From the NCBI GenBank assembly GCA_002412765.1, contig DHVR01000030.1, positions 1 to 64,000 of the forward strand: a stretch of 64,000 nt of DNA, read 5' to 3'. The translations under genes and the position numbers were made by a program. The notes below the pieces were generated by a model, which saw only the letters and a list, made by a program, of their open reading frames with translations, searched no databases and was not told where the DNA came from. Positions 37,726 to 46,664 of this stretch are shown piece after piece. Position 1 is the stretch's first letter. Each line of letters starts with the position of its first letter. Origin of the DNA: Leptolinea sp. UBA5203 (GTDB lineage: Bacteria > Chloroflexota > Anaerolineae > Anaerolineales > Anaerolineaceae).

Positions 37726-38025
37726 TTAAGAATCTCCTGTCTTTTTGGATTTTTCAATCCGTTCGTAATGGCTTTCTTTTTTTCTACACATCCAATCATA
37801 GATCAGGGCTTCGATGAGTGCCACAATGATCAGCGCAAAACCATACACAGTTGCCAGATTCAAACCTGCAAAAACTATGCTTGCCATGGTTTGTGGGCTG
37901 ATCAAGTTGATGGCCACAAAACTGGCATAAAACAGGGAATAAAAGATGAACATCCTGATGCCTAATCGGACTTTATAGGGTCCTGCGGGATCTTTTCCCG
38001 CTGGCGTTGCTGGTTCATGCAACAT
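37726..38025 (-). CDS. DUF485/DUF4212-type small subunit of the symporter
   Basis: A 99-residue membrane protein with two helices (about 25-45 and 60-80) and charged ends. Position, size and the pattern RLGIRMFIFYSLFYASFVAI fit the DUF485 family (YjcH-like), which is nearly always encoded with acetate-type SSS symporters and probably helps assemble or regulate them. First gene of the operon; divergent from the PerR-like gene. Confidence 0.85.
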   Translation of the reverse strand: MLHEPATPAGKDPAGPYKVRLGIRMFIFYSLFYASFVAINLISPQTMASIVFAGLNLATVYGFALIIVALIEALIYDWMCRKKESHYERIEKSKKTGDS

Positions 38026-38279
38026 AGAATTGGCTCCTTTAAGATATGATGTGAAGGAAGTTGATTAATTGATTATATATGAAAAGTAGACCGGATTTGT
38101 CGATGAATTATCACAACTAAATCTGAGGATTTAAACCCAATTAACTTTACGAGGTAACCTTCACAGCCACATTTTCAATTAAGAAATGGTCCTGGGTTTA
38201 CACCATAAAAGCACGCTTGTTATTGAATAAAAAATTTTGTATAATATAAATACTCTTTATCTAATAAGAATGGTTATCC

Positions 38280-38720
38280 ATGACAGATCCTGAACTTCGC
38301 TACCAAACATTGGTTGAAAAACTACAAATCCGCGGCTCCCGCTTTACCTCGCATCGGCTGGCTCTGTTACGCTTACTGGCTGTATCGGAAGGCCATCCTA
38401 ATGCCATGCAGTTATTTGAAAGCCTGCGCCCGCAGTTCCCCACCATCAGCCTGGCGACGGTGTATAAAACCATATCGCTGCTGAAGGAGGAAGGGGAAGT
38501 CCTGGAGATTGATCTGCACAACGACAGCCACTATGACGGCAATAAACCCTATCCCCATCCCCACTTGATTTGCGATGTTTGCGGCATAATTATGGATGGC
38601 GACGAAATTCATTTCAAACAAATCATTCATCAGGAGATCAAAGAGAAATTCAACTTCCAGGTACACCGCGAACAAATGGTGTTTTATGGTGTTTGTGAGG
38701 CATGTCAAAAGGGAAAGTAA
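38280..38720 (+). CDS. perR: Fur-family regulator, PerR-like
   Basis: A 146-residue Fur-superfamily repressor. A winged helix with the ATVYKTISLLKE recognition helix spans about 15-75. Two CxxC pairs (Cys98/Cys101 and Cys139/Cys142) form the structural zinc site. The regulatory ligands appear to be Asp86, His93, His95 and Asp106, with Asp rather than Glu at the PerR-determining position. PerR senses peroxide by metal-catalysed histidine oxidation and represses catalase genes; the catalase gene 80 bases downstream agrees. The flanking intergenic DNA is very AT-rich, as PerR boxes are, but I could not pin down one perfect box. Confidence 0.8.
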   Translation: MTDPELRYQTLVEKLQIRGSRFTSHRLALLRLLAVSEGHPNAMQLFESLRPQFPTISLATVYKTISLLKEEGEVLEIDLHNDSHYDGNKPYPHPHLICDVCGIIMDGDEIHFKQIIHQEIKEKFNFQVHREQMVFYGVCEACQKGK

Positions 38721-38802
38721 AAATTTTAATTGTTATCAATAATTATTTTCTATAAAGAATGATGGTTTTTAATCAGCGTTAGATATAAAAGGAAACTAAG
38801 AA

Positions 38803-40260
38803 ATGAAAAAAAAGAAACCCTTAACCACTGTCGCCGGGGCACCAGTACCGGATAATCAAAACGCCATGACGGCTGGGAAACGCGGTCCTCAACTCTTGCA
38901 GGATGTCTGGTTCCTGGAAAAACTAGCCCATTTTGATCGGGAAGTCATCCCGGAACGCCGTATGCACGCCAAAGGATCCGGTGCATTTGGTACCTTCACC
39001 GTCACGCACGACATTACCAAGTACACCCGCGCTAAAGTCTTCTCGGAAATTGGCAAGAAAACAGACCTTTTCGTGCGTTTCTCAACCGTAGCCGGCGAAC
39101 GCGGCGCAGCGGATGCCGAACGGGATATCCGCGGCTTTGCGGTCAAGTTTTATACAGAAGAAGGCAACTGGGATCTGGTTGGAAACAACACCCCGGTCTT
39201 CTTCCTGCGCGATCCGCTCAAGTTCCCGGATCTTAACCATGCCGTGAAGCGCGATCCGCATACCAACCTGCGCAGCGCAAAAAACAACTGGGATTTTTGG
39301 TCATCCCTGCCGGAAGCCTTGCATCAGGTGACCATCACCATGAGTGATCGCGGCATCCCGGCCAGTTATCGTCATATGCACGGCTTTGGCAGCCATGCCT
39401 TCAGCTTGATAAGCGCCAAGAATGAACGCCATTGGGTAAAATTCCATTGGGTTTGCCAGCAAGGCATCAAGAACCTGACCGATGAAGAAGCCGAAATGCT
39501 GGTTGGTAAGGATCGAGAAAGCAACCAGCGTGACCTGATGGAAGCCATCGATCGCGGGGACTTTCCAAAGTGGAAGATGTTTATCCAGATCATGACAGAA
39601 GCTCAAGCCAAGAAAATGCCCTACAATCCCTTTGACCTGACCAAGGTCTGGTATAAGAAAGACTTCCCCTTGATGGAAGTAGGCGTGATGGAACTCAACC
39701 GCAACCCGGAAAACTATTTCGCGGATGTGGAGCAGGCGGCCTTTAACCCTGCCAACATCGTGCCTGGCATCGGCTTCTCCCCGGATAAAATGCTGCAGGG
39801 TCGTTTGTTCTCTTACGGGGATGCCCAGCGCTACCGCCTGGGGGTCAACCATCATTCCATCCCGGTCAATTCCCCGCGCAATGATGCCCACAGTTACCAT
39901 CGCGATGGCCAGATGCGCGTGGACGGCAACTACGGCGGCACACTGGGTTATGAACCCAACAGTTACGAAGAATGGCAGGAGCAGCCCGATTTCTCCGAGC
40001 CGCCACTGGAATTGGAAGGCGCAGCGGATCGTTGGGATTTCCGCGAGGACGATTCCGATTATTACACCCAACCCGGAAAACTCTTCCGATTGATGTCGCC
40101 TACCCAGCAGAAAGTGTTATTTGAAAACACAGCCCGTAATATGGGAGACGCCCCAGAGATGATCAAGATCCGCCACATTGGCAACTGTCTTAAAGCCGAT
40201 CCAAAGTACGGCGAAGGGGTAGCCAAAGCTCTTGGCATTCCCTTAAGCAAAGTTTCCTGA
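38803..40260 (+). CDS. katA: Monofunctional haem catalase (clade 3 type)
   Basis: A 485-residue catalase that splits hydrogen peroxide into water and oxygen. The catalytic His is in RRMHAKGSGAFG (about residue 54), the distal Asn in DLVGNNTPVFF, and the proximal haem-ligating Tyr in RLFSYGDAQRYRLG (about 339). The length is that of small-subunit clade 3 (KatA) enzymes. It lies directly downstream of the PerR-like gene on the same strand and is its likely target. A strong hairpin follows the stop codon. Confidence 0.96.
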   Translation: MKKKKPLTTVAGAPVPDNQNAMTAGKRGPQLLQDVWFLEKLAHFDREVIPERRMHAKGSGAFGTFTVTHDITKYTRAKVFSEIGKKTDLFVRFSTVAGERGAADAERDIRGFAVKFYTEEGNWDLVGNNTPVFFLRDPLKFPDLNHAVKRDPHTNLRSAKNNWDFWSSLPEALHQVTITMSDRGIPASYRHMHGFGSHAFSLISAKNERHWVKFHWVCQQGIKNLTDEEAEMLVGKDRESNQRDLMEAIDRGDFPKWKMFIQIMTEAQAKKMPYNPFDLTKVWYKKDFPLMEVGVMELNRNPENYFADVEQAAFNPANIVPGIGFSPDKMLQGRLFSYGDAQRYRLGVNHHSIPVNSPRNDAHSYHRDGQMRVDGNYGGTLGYEPNSYEEWQEQPDFSEPPLELEGAADRWDFREDDSDYYTQPGKLFRLMSPTQQKVLFENTARNMGDAPEMIKIRHIGNCLKADPKYGEGVAKALGIPLSKVS

Positions 40261-40270
40261 GACTAAAATC

Positions 40271-40309
40271 AACATCCCCCTGGCAGCGATTGCCAGGGGG
40301 ATGTTCTTG
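40271..40309 (+). terminator. Terminator hairpin after catalase
   Basis: A near-perfect stem, AACATCCCCCTGGCA paired with TGCCAGGGGGATGTT, with a short loop. The T-tract is weak (CTTGCTAT), but the stem is very stable. Confidence 0.7.
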
Positions 40310-40400
40310 CTATAAGCCGGTTCCATTTCTTGAGTTCCATTCCAAAGCCAGAACGTTTACAATTTATAGGGAATGACATTCATTAAACACAGGAGCACAA

Positions 40401-41096
40401 ATGAAAACCATTGGCTTGATCGGCGGCATGAGTTGGGAATCCTCCATTGAGTATTATCGCATCATCAACGAAATCACCAAAGCCAGGCTCGGGGGTTTTC
40501 ATTCCGCCAAGAGCCTGATGATTTCTGTTGACTTTGCCGAAATTGAAGTTTTACAACAGCAAGGCGCCTGGCAGGCCGCCGGTGAAATTTTGGCTGATGC
40601 TGCACAAAGCCTTGAACGAGGCGGGGCGGATTTCATTGTCCTGTGCACCAACACCATGCATAACGTGGCAGATGCCATTCAATCCAGGGTTAAACTTCCA
40701 TTCCTGCATATTGCAGATGCCACTGCAGCGCACATCCAAACCCTGGGACTGCAAAAAATTGGCCTGTTGGGAACCCGTTTCACCATGGAACAGGATTTTT
40801 ACAAGCGCAGATTGATTGAGCAGTACGGCATGGATGTACTCATTCCCAATGACGCGGACCGTGAGATCGTGCATCGCATCATCTATGATGAGCTGGTCAA
40901 AGGGGTCATCCTGCCAGCCTCCAAAGCACGCTATCTTGAGATCATCCAAAAAATGGTGGCCCAAGGCGCCGAAGGGGTGATCCTAGGCTGCACCGAGATT
41001 GGCTTGCTGGTACAGGATGGCGATTGTGAAATCCCATTATTTGATACCACCCGTTTGCATGGCATTGCCGCCGTGGATTATGCGTTAGCACATTGA
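40401..41096 (+). CDS. Aspartate/glutamate racemase-family protein
   Basis: A 231-residue cofactor-independent amino-acid racemase. The two catalytic cysteines are in CTNTMHNV (about residue 76) and GCTEIGLL (about 194), and the N terminus has the family start MKTIGLIGGMSWESS. The group includes aspartate racemases and the broad-specificity YgeA enzyme; the substrate is not certain. An AGGAG lies just before the ATG. It stands alone. Confidence 0.9.
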   Translation: MKTIGLIGGMSWESSIEYYRIINEITKARLGGFHSAKSLMISVDFAEIEVLQQQGAWQAAGEILADAAQSLERGGADFIVLCTNTMHNVADAIQSRVKLPFLHIADATAAHIQTLGLQKIGLLGTRFTMEQDFYKRRLIEQYGMDVLIPNDADREIVHRIIYDELVKGVILPASKARYLEIIQKMVAQGAEGVILGCTEIGLLVQDGDCEIPLFDTTRLHGIAAVDYALAH

Positions 41097-41406
41097 AATC
41101 ACATTTCAGGAACTTTTTAGTTTGGGTGGTGTTATTTGAAGTATTCGAGGGCGTTGAAAAAGCCAGACCATGCAGATTGATAAGAAGAGGTTCGATCCAA
41201 CCAGCTAACCTCACAATTTATAACAAAAATGAAAATTTCGGCAATCTTTAGGTACTTTTTCAATTCTCTCACCAGTAAAAGTGGACAAACTCGGATACAA
41301 TTAATGAATCAACATCGGAAGTTTAATCATTATTCGTTGGTCGCTTAAAAATAGGGATTGGTTCCAGTCATTGCCAGGTGGTATGCTGGTTCGCAAGGAG
41401 AAGAAC
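41097..41406. other. Intergenic region without a recognised gene
   Basis: No coding frame or structured element was recognised. It must hold the promoter of the DegV gene. Confidence 0.4.
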
Positions 41407-42279
41407 ATGCAAATCGTAACAGATAGTGGTACTGACTTGTGGCTTTCCAAAGAACAGGCAGCCGACTTGAATATTCATACTGTTCCTTTAGTCGTCACCC
41501 TGGACGGGGAATCCTATCAGGAAGGAATTGATATTGAACCGGGAGATTTTTATCGTTTATTGGAAGCCAGTAAAGGGTTACCGGTAACCTCTCAACCCTC
41601 AGCGGGCAGCTTCGCGGAAACTTATCGCCAACTGGCGGCTACCGATCCGGAGATTTTGTCCATCCATATGACCTCCGGCTTAAGCGGCACCTACCACTCC
41701 TCCATTGCCGGAGCAGCCATGGTTCCCGAAGCGCATGTCACCCATGTGGACACCAAAACTTTATCCGCAGCAGCTGGCTGGCAGGTGGAAGCCGCCGCCA
41801 AGGCCATCAAAGCAGGCTGGGGATTGGAACAAATTCTGGCCCTGGTACAGCGTGTCGGTAAAGCCAGCAATTGCATGTACACCTTGAATGAATTAAGGTA
41901 TTTGATCCATGGCGGACGCATCAGCCACATGAAAGGGCTGATCGCTTCCTTCTTGAACCTCAAACCCTTGATTGGCGTGGAGACCGTAAATGGCACGTAT
42001 ATACAACTCGGTCAGGCACGTACTTTCCGCCATGCATTGGAAGGCTTAGTAAGAAAGATAGGCACCCATCACGCCCCGGGCAGCACCTTGCGAGCACAAG
42101 TGCTTCACTCATTCAATCCGGAAGCCGGGATCATGCTGCGTGAGTTAGTGGACCAGGTTTATAAATGCACCTGGCTGCCCATGGGACCGATGTCCCTGGT
42201 CTTGGGCGCCCATACCGGTCCCAGCATGGTAGGCGTGGCGTTTGCCCCTCTAGAAACTTTTGCCGAACTGCCTGGATAG
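41407..42279 (+). CDS. DegV-family fatty-acid-binding protein
   Basis: A 290-residue protein of the DegV family, which binds fatty acids and in some bacteria (as FakB) presents them to a fatty-acid kinase. The N terminus MQIVTDSGTDL and the motifs TSQPSAG, SIHMTSGLSGTYHSS, LNELRYLIHGGRIS and KPLIGVE are all typical. The start at 41407 is preceded by AAGGAG at a 6-base spacing; an upstream in-frame start at 41371 lies before that site. No FakA gene is in the window. Terminated by the hairpin at 42323. Confidence 0.93.
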   Translation: MQIVTDSGTDLWLSKEQAADLNIHTVPLVVTLDGESYQEGIDIEPGDFYRLLEASKGLPVTSQPSAGSFAETYRQLAATDPEILSIHMTSGLSGTYHSSIAGAAMVPEAHVTHVDTKTLSAAAGWQVEAAAKAIKAGWGLEQILALVQRVGKASNCMYTLNELRYLIHGGRISHMKGLIASFLNLKPLIGVETVNGTYIQLGQARTFRHALEGLVRKIGTHHAPGSTLRAQVLHSFNPEAGIMLRELVDQVYKCTWLPMGPMSLVLGAHTGPSMVGVAFAPLETFAELPG

Positions 42280-42322
42280 ATTAGTCATCAAACCTTTGGA
42301 TTCCTATATACCATCAAAATGG

Positions 42323-42354
42323 AGCGTCCTTTTATAGAAAAAGGGCGCTTTTTT
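42323..42354 (+). terminator. Intrinsic terminator after degV
   Basis: Stem AGCGTCCTTTT/AAAAGGGCGCT with one wobble pair, a 5-base loop, then six T residues. Confidence 0.8.
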
Positions 42355-42443
42355 GATTCGAAAATCAGATTGGGTATATAGTATCCCTAGAGAATATCAA
42401 CACACATCGGAATGATTAGTAACTTTAAGAGGGAGGGGATCTG

Positions 42444-42950
42444 ATGAGCTTAATCAACACGCAAAATAGGCAAAAATTGATTCGTTATGCGGACGGTCCA
42501 ACCCGGCTGGCAAGTGCTGTGGCGGGTCTGGATGAAACCAATCTCAACTTATCGCTCACCAGCAGTAGTTGGAGCATCCGTCAGTTGGTTCACCACATCG
42601 CCGATGGGGATGATTTTTGGAAACTGGCCATTAAAGCCGCCATTGGGAATAACGGGGGTACGTATTCAGTTAACTGGTATTGGGAAAAGGAACAAGATGA
42701 TTGGGTGGCCGGTTGGGATTATGCCGGACGGGAAATTGAATCCTCTTTGGCCCTGTTTACAGCCAATCGCCGGCACACGGTGGCCCTGCTGCTGCATTTT
42801 CCCGATGCCTGGGAAAATTACGTCAATATGCCCTGGTTCGATGGAGAAATAAGAAAAGTCGTCGTGAGTTCCACGGTGGAAGGTCAGGGAAATCATGCCA
42901 TCGGACATATTGATGATATTCTGGCCATTCGAAAATTTCATGGTATTTGA
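42444..42950 (+). CDS. DinB-family putative metal-dependent protein
   Basis: A 168-residue four-helix-bundle protein of the DinB/YfiT type. The likely metal ligands are His in LVHHIADGDDFW (about residue 50) and two histidines in the C-terminal GNHAIGHIDDI segment. Family members include metal-dependent hydrolases and thiol transferases; the substrate is unknown. A GAGGG ribosome binding site lies ahead of the ATG. Single gene with its own terminator. Confidence 0.85.
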   Translation: MSLINTQNRQKLIRYADGPTRLASAVAGLDETNLNLSLTSSSWSIRQLVHHIADGDDFWKLAIKAAIGNNGGTYSVNWYWEKEQDDWVAGWDYAGREIESSLALFTANRRHTVALLLHFPDAWENYVNMPWFDGEIRKVVVSSTVEGQGNHAIGHIDDILAIRKFHGI

Positions 42951-42978
42951 TAGATCGAATCTGAATTATCATAAAAAC

Positions 42979-43020
42979 CAACACCCGCCAGAATGATTTC
43001 CTGGCGGATGTTGTTTTCTT
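42979..43020. terminator. Terminator between dinB-like and amt genes
   Basis: Stem CAACACCCGCCAG (42979-42991) and CTGGCGGATGTTG (43001-43013) with one mismatch, followed by TTTTCTTTT on the + strand. Confidence 0.75.
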
Positions 43021-43058
43021 TTCCCCATGCTCAAACGTGAGCCATGGATTGGTCCCTG

Positions 43059-44273
43059 TTACAGGGTATACGCCTGTTCTCCAAATTGGCCTTCATCCAG
43101 GCCGTTGACTTCAACAGCGTCCGATACGCGAACGGGGGTAAACACATTGATGATTTTCAGAATCAACCAGGTTGCCGAGAAGGCGAAGGTTGCCGTCAGC
43201 AGGGCTGCAAAGACCTGTATTGCAAACTGATGGGTATTGCCTTCAATTAATCCGCTGATCCCATTGACCGAAGAAACTGCAAAGACACCCACCAGGATGG
43301 AGCCCAACAAACCGCCCACGCCGTGGCACGCCCATACGTCCAGGGCATCATCCCAATTCCACTTCATGCGCAATTGGATGGCGCCGTAGCAAGTGAAGGC
43401 AGCCAAAACGCCAATGATCGCCGCAGCCCAGGGTTCCACATAACCAGCCCCCGGGGTAATGGTTGCCAGACCAGCCACGGCACCCGTCAGGGCGCCTGTC
43501 ATACTGGGTTTACCTTCATGAATCCAGGAAATCAGCAGCCAAGTGACCATGGCCAAAGAACCGGCAATATCGGTATTGACAAAGGCGATAGCTGCAACCC
43601 CATTGGCAACCAGAGCGCTGCCGCCGTTGAAACCAAACCAGCCAAACCATAACAGCCCGGTCCCAAGTGCCACATAGGTGATATTGTGCGGTTGATTTTT
43701 TTCTTCTTTCAGTATTTTGCGCTTTCCAACGATGAATACGGATGCCAGGGCTGCAAATCCCGCACTGATATGGACCACGATGCCACCTGCGAAATCCACT
43801 ACACCCATCTGAGCTAAAAAGCCGCCGCCCCAAATCCAGTGGGCCAATGGGATGTAAACCAGGATGGACCAGAAAACAAGAAATATTAGATAACTTTTGA
43901 AATTCACCCGATCAGCAAAAGCACCGGTGATCAAAGCTGGGGTAATGATGGCGAACATAGATTGGTAAAGATAAAAGGCTAGTGCCGGGATGACCATGCC
44001 GTTCATGGGATCAAAACCCACCCCATTGAGGACAAAATAACGCAGGTCCCCAATTACGCCGCCGATGTCCCCGCCAAAAGCCAGGCTGAAACCTCCGAAT
44101 ACCCAAATGATGGTAACAATACCCAGGGAGATAAAGGATTGCATCATAATCGATAACACATTCTTCCGGCGAACCAGGCCGCCGTAAAAGAATGCCAATC
44201 CAGGGGTCATGATGAAGACGAGCGCCGTACTGAGTAAAACCAGTGCAGTTGATGCTGGATCGATAGGTGACAT
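43059..44273 (-). CDS. amt: Ammonium transporter Amt
   Basis: A 404-residue Amt/Rh-family channel with 11 helices that takes up ammonium. Signatures include TPGLAFFYGGLVRRKNVLS near the N terminus, DFAGGIVVHISAGFAALA, and the twin pore histidines (in the HIS segment above and in DVWACHGVGGLLGS). The start at 44273 is preceded by AAGGAAGG; the longer frame from 44333 has no support. Unusually no GlnK/PII gene follows. It is divergent from a two-component system 150 bases away, which may regulate it (inference). Confidence 0.95.
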   Translation of the reverse strand: MSPIDPASTALVLLSTALVFIMTPGLAFFYGGLVRRKNVLSIMMQSFISLGIVTIIWVFGGFSLAFGGDIGGVIGDLRYFVLNGVGFDPMNGMVIPALAFYLYQSMFAIITPALITGAFADRVNFKSYLIFLVFWSILVYIPLAHWIWGGGFLAQMGVVDFAGGIVVHISAGFAALASVFIVGKRKILKEEKNQPHNITYVALGTGLLWFGWFGFNGGSALVANGVAAIAFVNTDIAGSLAMVTWLLISWIHEGKPSMTGALTGAVAGLATITPGAGYVEPWAAAIIGVLAAFTCYGAIQLRMKWNWDDALDVWACHGVGGLLGSILVGVFAVSSVNGISGLIEGNTHQFAIQVFAALLTATFAFSATWLILKIINVFTPVRVSDAVEVNGLDEGQFGEQAYTL

Positions 44274-44410
44274 AGTTTTTCCTTCCTTATAACCTGTAAG
44301 TGATTCATTGATTGTATAAAAAGAGTGGAGCAATTACATCCATCAGGATGAGTAGAGTGAATACCTGAAATCAGGTAGAGGGGTTTCTTTGGGATTCGAT
44401 GAGCCTGTGT

Positions 44411-44422
44411 TAACATATAAAC
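44411..44422 (+). promoter_or_regulatory. Candidate -10 of a leaderless response-regulator transcript
   Basis: TAACAT (44411-44416) with an upstream TG lies six bases before the ATG at 44423, and no Shine-Dalgarno sequence is present. The geometry matches 24048-24053 and 51279-51284. Confidence 0.4.
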
Positions 44423-45085
44423 ATGAGTATCTCGATTGTCCTGGTAGAAGATCATAAAATTGTGCGCGAAGGCACCCGTCAACTCTTGGAGCAATCTGCG
44501 GATATGCAGGTGGTTGGCGAAGCCTCGGACGGGCTGGAAGCCATTGATCTAGCTGGAAGATTGCAGCCGAATGTCATGGTGATGGATGTTCGCCTTCCGA
44601 AGTTAAATGGGATTGAAGCCACGCGAACAATTACAGTTCAATTCCCGATGATAAAAATATTAATCCTTTCCGCTCACGATGATGACAGTTATGTATTCCC
44701 CTTGTTGGATGCTGGCGCAAGTGGATATCTCTTAAAAACATCTAGTGGTGCGGAGCTGGCTGAAGCAATTCGCACGGTATTCGCCGGGCAAACTGTTCTC
44801 TCTCCCCGCATTCGTGAAAAAATCATCAGCCGCCTGAGTGGGCGCCAAGCCTACCAAACCCTTGATATGCCGGAATGGATTACAGATAGGGAGATGGACG
44901 TGCTGCGTGCAGCAGCCCATGGGCAGGCTAATAAAATGATCGCCAGTCAGTTGGGAATCAGTACCCAAACAGTCCAGGTTCACCTACGAAATATATTCAG
45001 CAAGCTAAACGTCGGCAGCCGATCCGAAGCCGTTGCACGGGCCATCCAGAATGGATGGATTACACTGGAAGCCCTTGATGAGTGA
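44423..45085 (+). CDS. NarL/LuxR-type response regulator
   Basis: A 220-residue response regulator. The receiver domain (1-120) has the phospho-acceptor Asp in VMVMDVRLPKLNG (about residue 54) and the conserved LILSAHDDDSYVF and LLKTSSG segments. The C-terminal LuxR helix-turn-helix spans about 150-215 (TDREMDVLRAAAHGQANKMI, TVQVHLRNIFSKL). Phosphorylated by the histidine kinase encoded next, whose start overlaps this stop by eight bases. The target genes are unknown; the divergent amt is a candidate. Confidence 0.93.
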   Translation: MSISIVLVEDHKIVREGTRQLLEQSADMQVVGEASDGLEAIDLAGRLQPNVMVMDVRLPKLNGIEATRTITVQFPMIKILILSAHDDDSYVFPLLDAGASGYLLKTSSGAELAEAIRTVFAGQTVLSPRIREKIISRLSGRQAYQTLDMPEWITDREMDVLRAAAHGQANKMIASQLGISTQTVQVHLRNIFSKLNVGSRSEAVARAIQNGWITLEALDE

Positions 45086-46535
45086 GGAGATTCAATCCAG
45101 GCAGATTGTGAATCCAGTGGATGAAAACAGCTCAACCATTCGAGCCCAACTCCTTTGGGCGTCTCTTTTCCCCCTGATTTGTTTCGGTCTTTTATCCATC
45201 CTGGTGACTTCTTCAGCTTTTAATAAAATAATAATCAGCCAAATCCTGGAACGGACTACAGCTCAGGTACAGGTCCTTGGTAATGATCTGTCTCAAAAAA
45301 TGGATAAAGGGCTGAATCCATCCAATCTGGATTTTCAGAAAACCCTGCAAAGCATTAACCCTGTTCAAGGCAGCCAGTTGTATTTGTTGGATGCAAAGGG
45401 TCAGTTGATCGGTGGAACGGATAATAACCAGGGTCAACTTCCCATTCCCATGGAGGAGTTGGTTTATGTGACTCAGGCGCCTAGCCCTTCCAGCAGGGTG
45501 GTCAAATCCGATGCCCAATCGGACGAGCGCATTATCTCATATATGGAATTACCGGACAGGGGTTGGACGGTTCTGCTAACCGAACCCTTATCTGAAAACA
45601 TGAAGCCTGCTCTTTACTATCAAGTGGTGCTGGTTGGATTGCTAATGCTTGGGACAATCCTCTCCCTGGGTATGTTATCACTCAGTATTGGGAGAATCAT
45701 ACGTCCCATTGCAGTTTTAGCTGAGCATGCGACCAGCGCAATACCTGGCAGTATTTTTCATCCTGTGCCGGAACGGGGGCCGTTGGAAATTCGCAGTCTG
45801 ACCCATGCTTTCAATCAAATGGTTATTCGCCTGGCGGAACAACAAACCATCTTAAGGCAGTACGCTCATAAGGCTCTATTAAGTCAGGAAGAAGAACGGC
45901 AGCGTCTTTCCCATGAATTACATGATGGCACGCTGCAGGATTTGATCGGATTGACCCAGCGGGTTGAGCTTTGCCGAAATGAACTGGATAGAGACCCCCT
46001 GATGGCCCGGCGGCGCCTGGATGAATTGCATACCTTGCTTGGACAAACCCTGGATGATGTGAGACGCATCAGCAATGCTTTGCGTCCACCAGTTCTGGAA
46101 GATTTCGGTTTGCAAGTTGCCCTGGATTCTCTTTGCAAGGATCTGCAGCAAGAAAAGCCTTCCTTGCTTTGCGAATATCTCGTAAATGGGATCGTTCAGC
46201 GGCTGCAACCAGATTTGGAATTAGCTGTTTACCGGGTAGTACAGGAAGCCCTGGCCAATATCCGTAAACACGCCCAGGATGTCACGCAAGTTAAAGTTCA
46301 ATTGATTTTTGAACCAGGTGAAATTAAAGCCAGTATAGAAAACAATGGATCCCCCTTTATCCAACAAAGCCTGCCGACTCTCGTTCGATCAGGTCATTTG
46401 GGGCTGGCAGGCATGGTTGAACGGGCACGCCTTTTCGGGGGTACTTTGGATATCAATGTGGATTCTGATCAAAAGACAATCGTAATCTTGAAGCTTCCCA
46501 TTGATAAGGATTCCATATCGACTGCTAACGGATAG
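45078..46535 (+). CDS. Sensor histidine kinase (HisKA_3 type)
   Basis: A 485-residue membrane kinase. Helices at about 20-42 and 180-205 enclose an extracytoplasmic sensor domain of about 140 residues (Cache-like); a HAMP linker (about 205-260) follows. The dimerisation and phospho-acceptor domain contains the His in LSHELHDGTLQDLIG, typical of NarX/DegS-type kinases, and the ATPase domain has YRVVQEALANIRKHAQ (N box) and GHLGLAGMVERARLFGG (G boxes). The start at 45078 overlaps the regulator gene (ATGAGTGA), so the pair is translationally coupled. Confidence 0.92.
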   Translation: MSEEIQSRQIVNPVDENSSTIRAQLLWASLFPLICFGLLSILVTSSAFNKIIISQILERTTAQVQVLGNDLSQKMDKGLNPSNLDFQKTLQSINPVQGSQLYLLDAKGQLIGGTDNNQGQLPIPMEELVYVTQAPSPSSRVVKSDAQSDERIISYMELPDRGWTVLLTEPLSENMKPALYYQVVLVGLLMLGTILSLGMLSLSIGRIIRPIAVLAEHATSAIPGSIFHPVPERGPLEIRSLTHAFNQMVIRLAEQQTILRQYAHKALLSQEEERQRLSHELHDGTLQDLIGLTQRVELCRNELDRDPLMARRRLDELHTLLGQTLDDVRRISNALRPPVLEDFGLQVALDSLCKDLQQEKPSLLCEYLVNGIVQRLQPDLELAVYRVVQEALANIRKHAQDVTQVKVQLIFEPGEIKASIENNGSPFIQQSLPTLVRSGHLGLAGMVERARLFGGTLDINVDSDQKTIVILKLPIDKDSISTANG

Positions 46536-46664
46536 CTTGGAACAACAAATTCTACTATTGAGATAGATTTCCCTTCATAGTAAGGGTAGAATTCTGGCAG
46601 CCTATCTAGGATAAGTACTAAAACCCGGTAAATTTGGGTCGATTTTTTTTGGAGACTTCAACTC

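Noticed and set aside
39301..40071. A long minus-strand frame within the catalase gene
   Set aside because: Antisense shadow of a highly conserved gene; no independent support.
41577..41590. GGTTACCGGTAACC palindrome resembling the LacI operator
   Set aside because: It lies inside the DegV coding sequence, in frame over ordinary codons, so it is more likely chance than a regulatory site.
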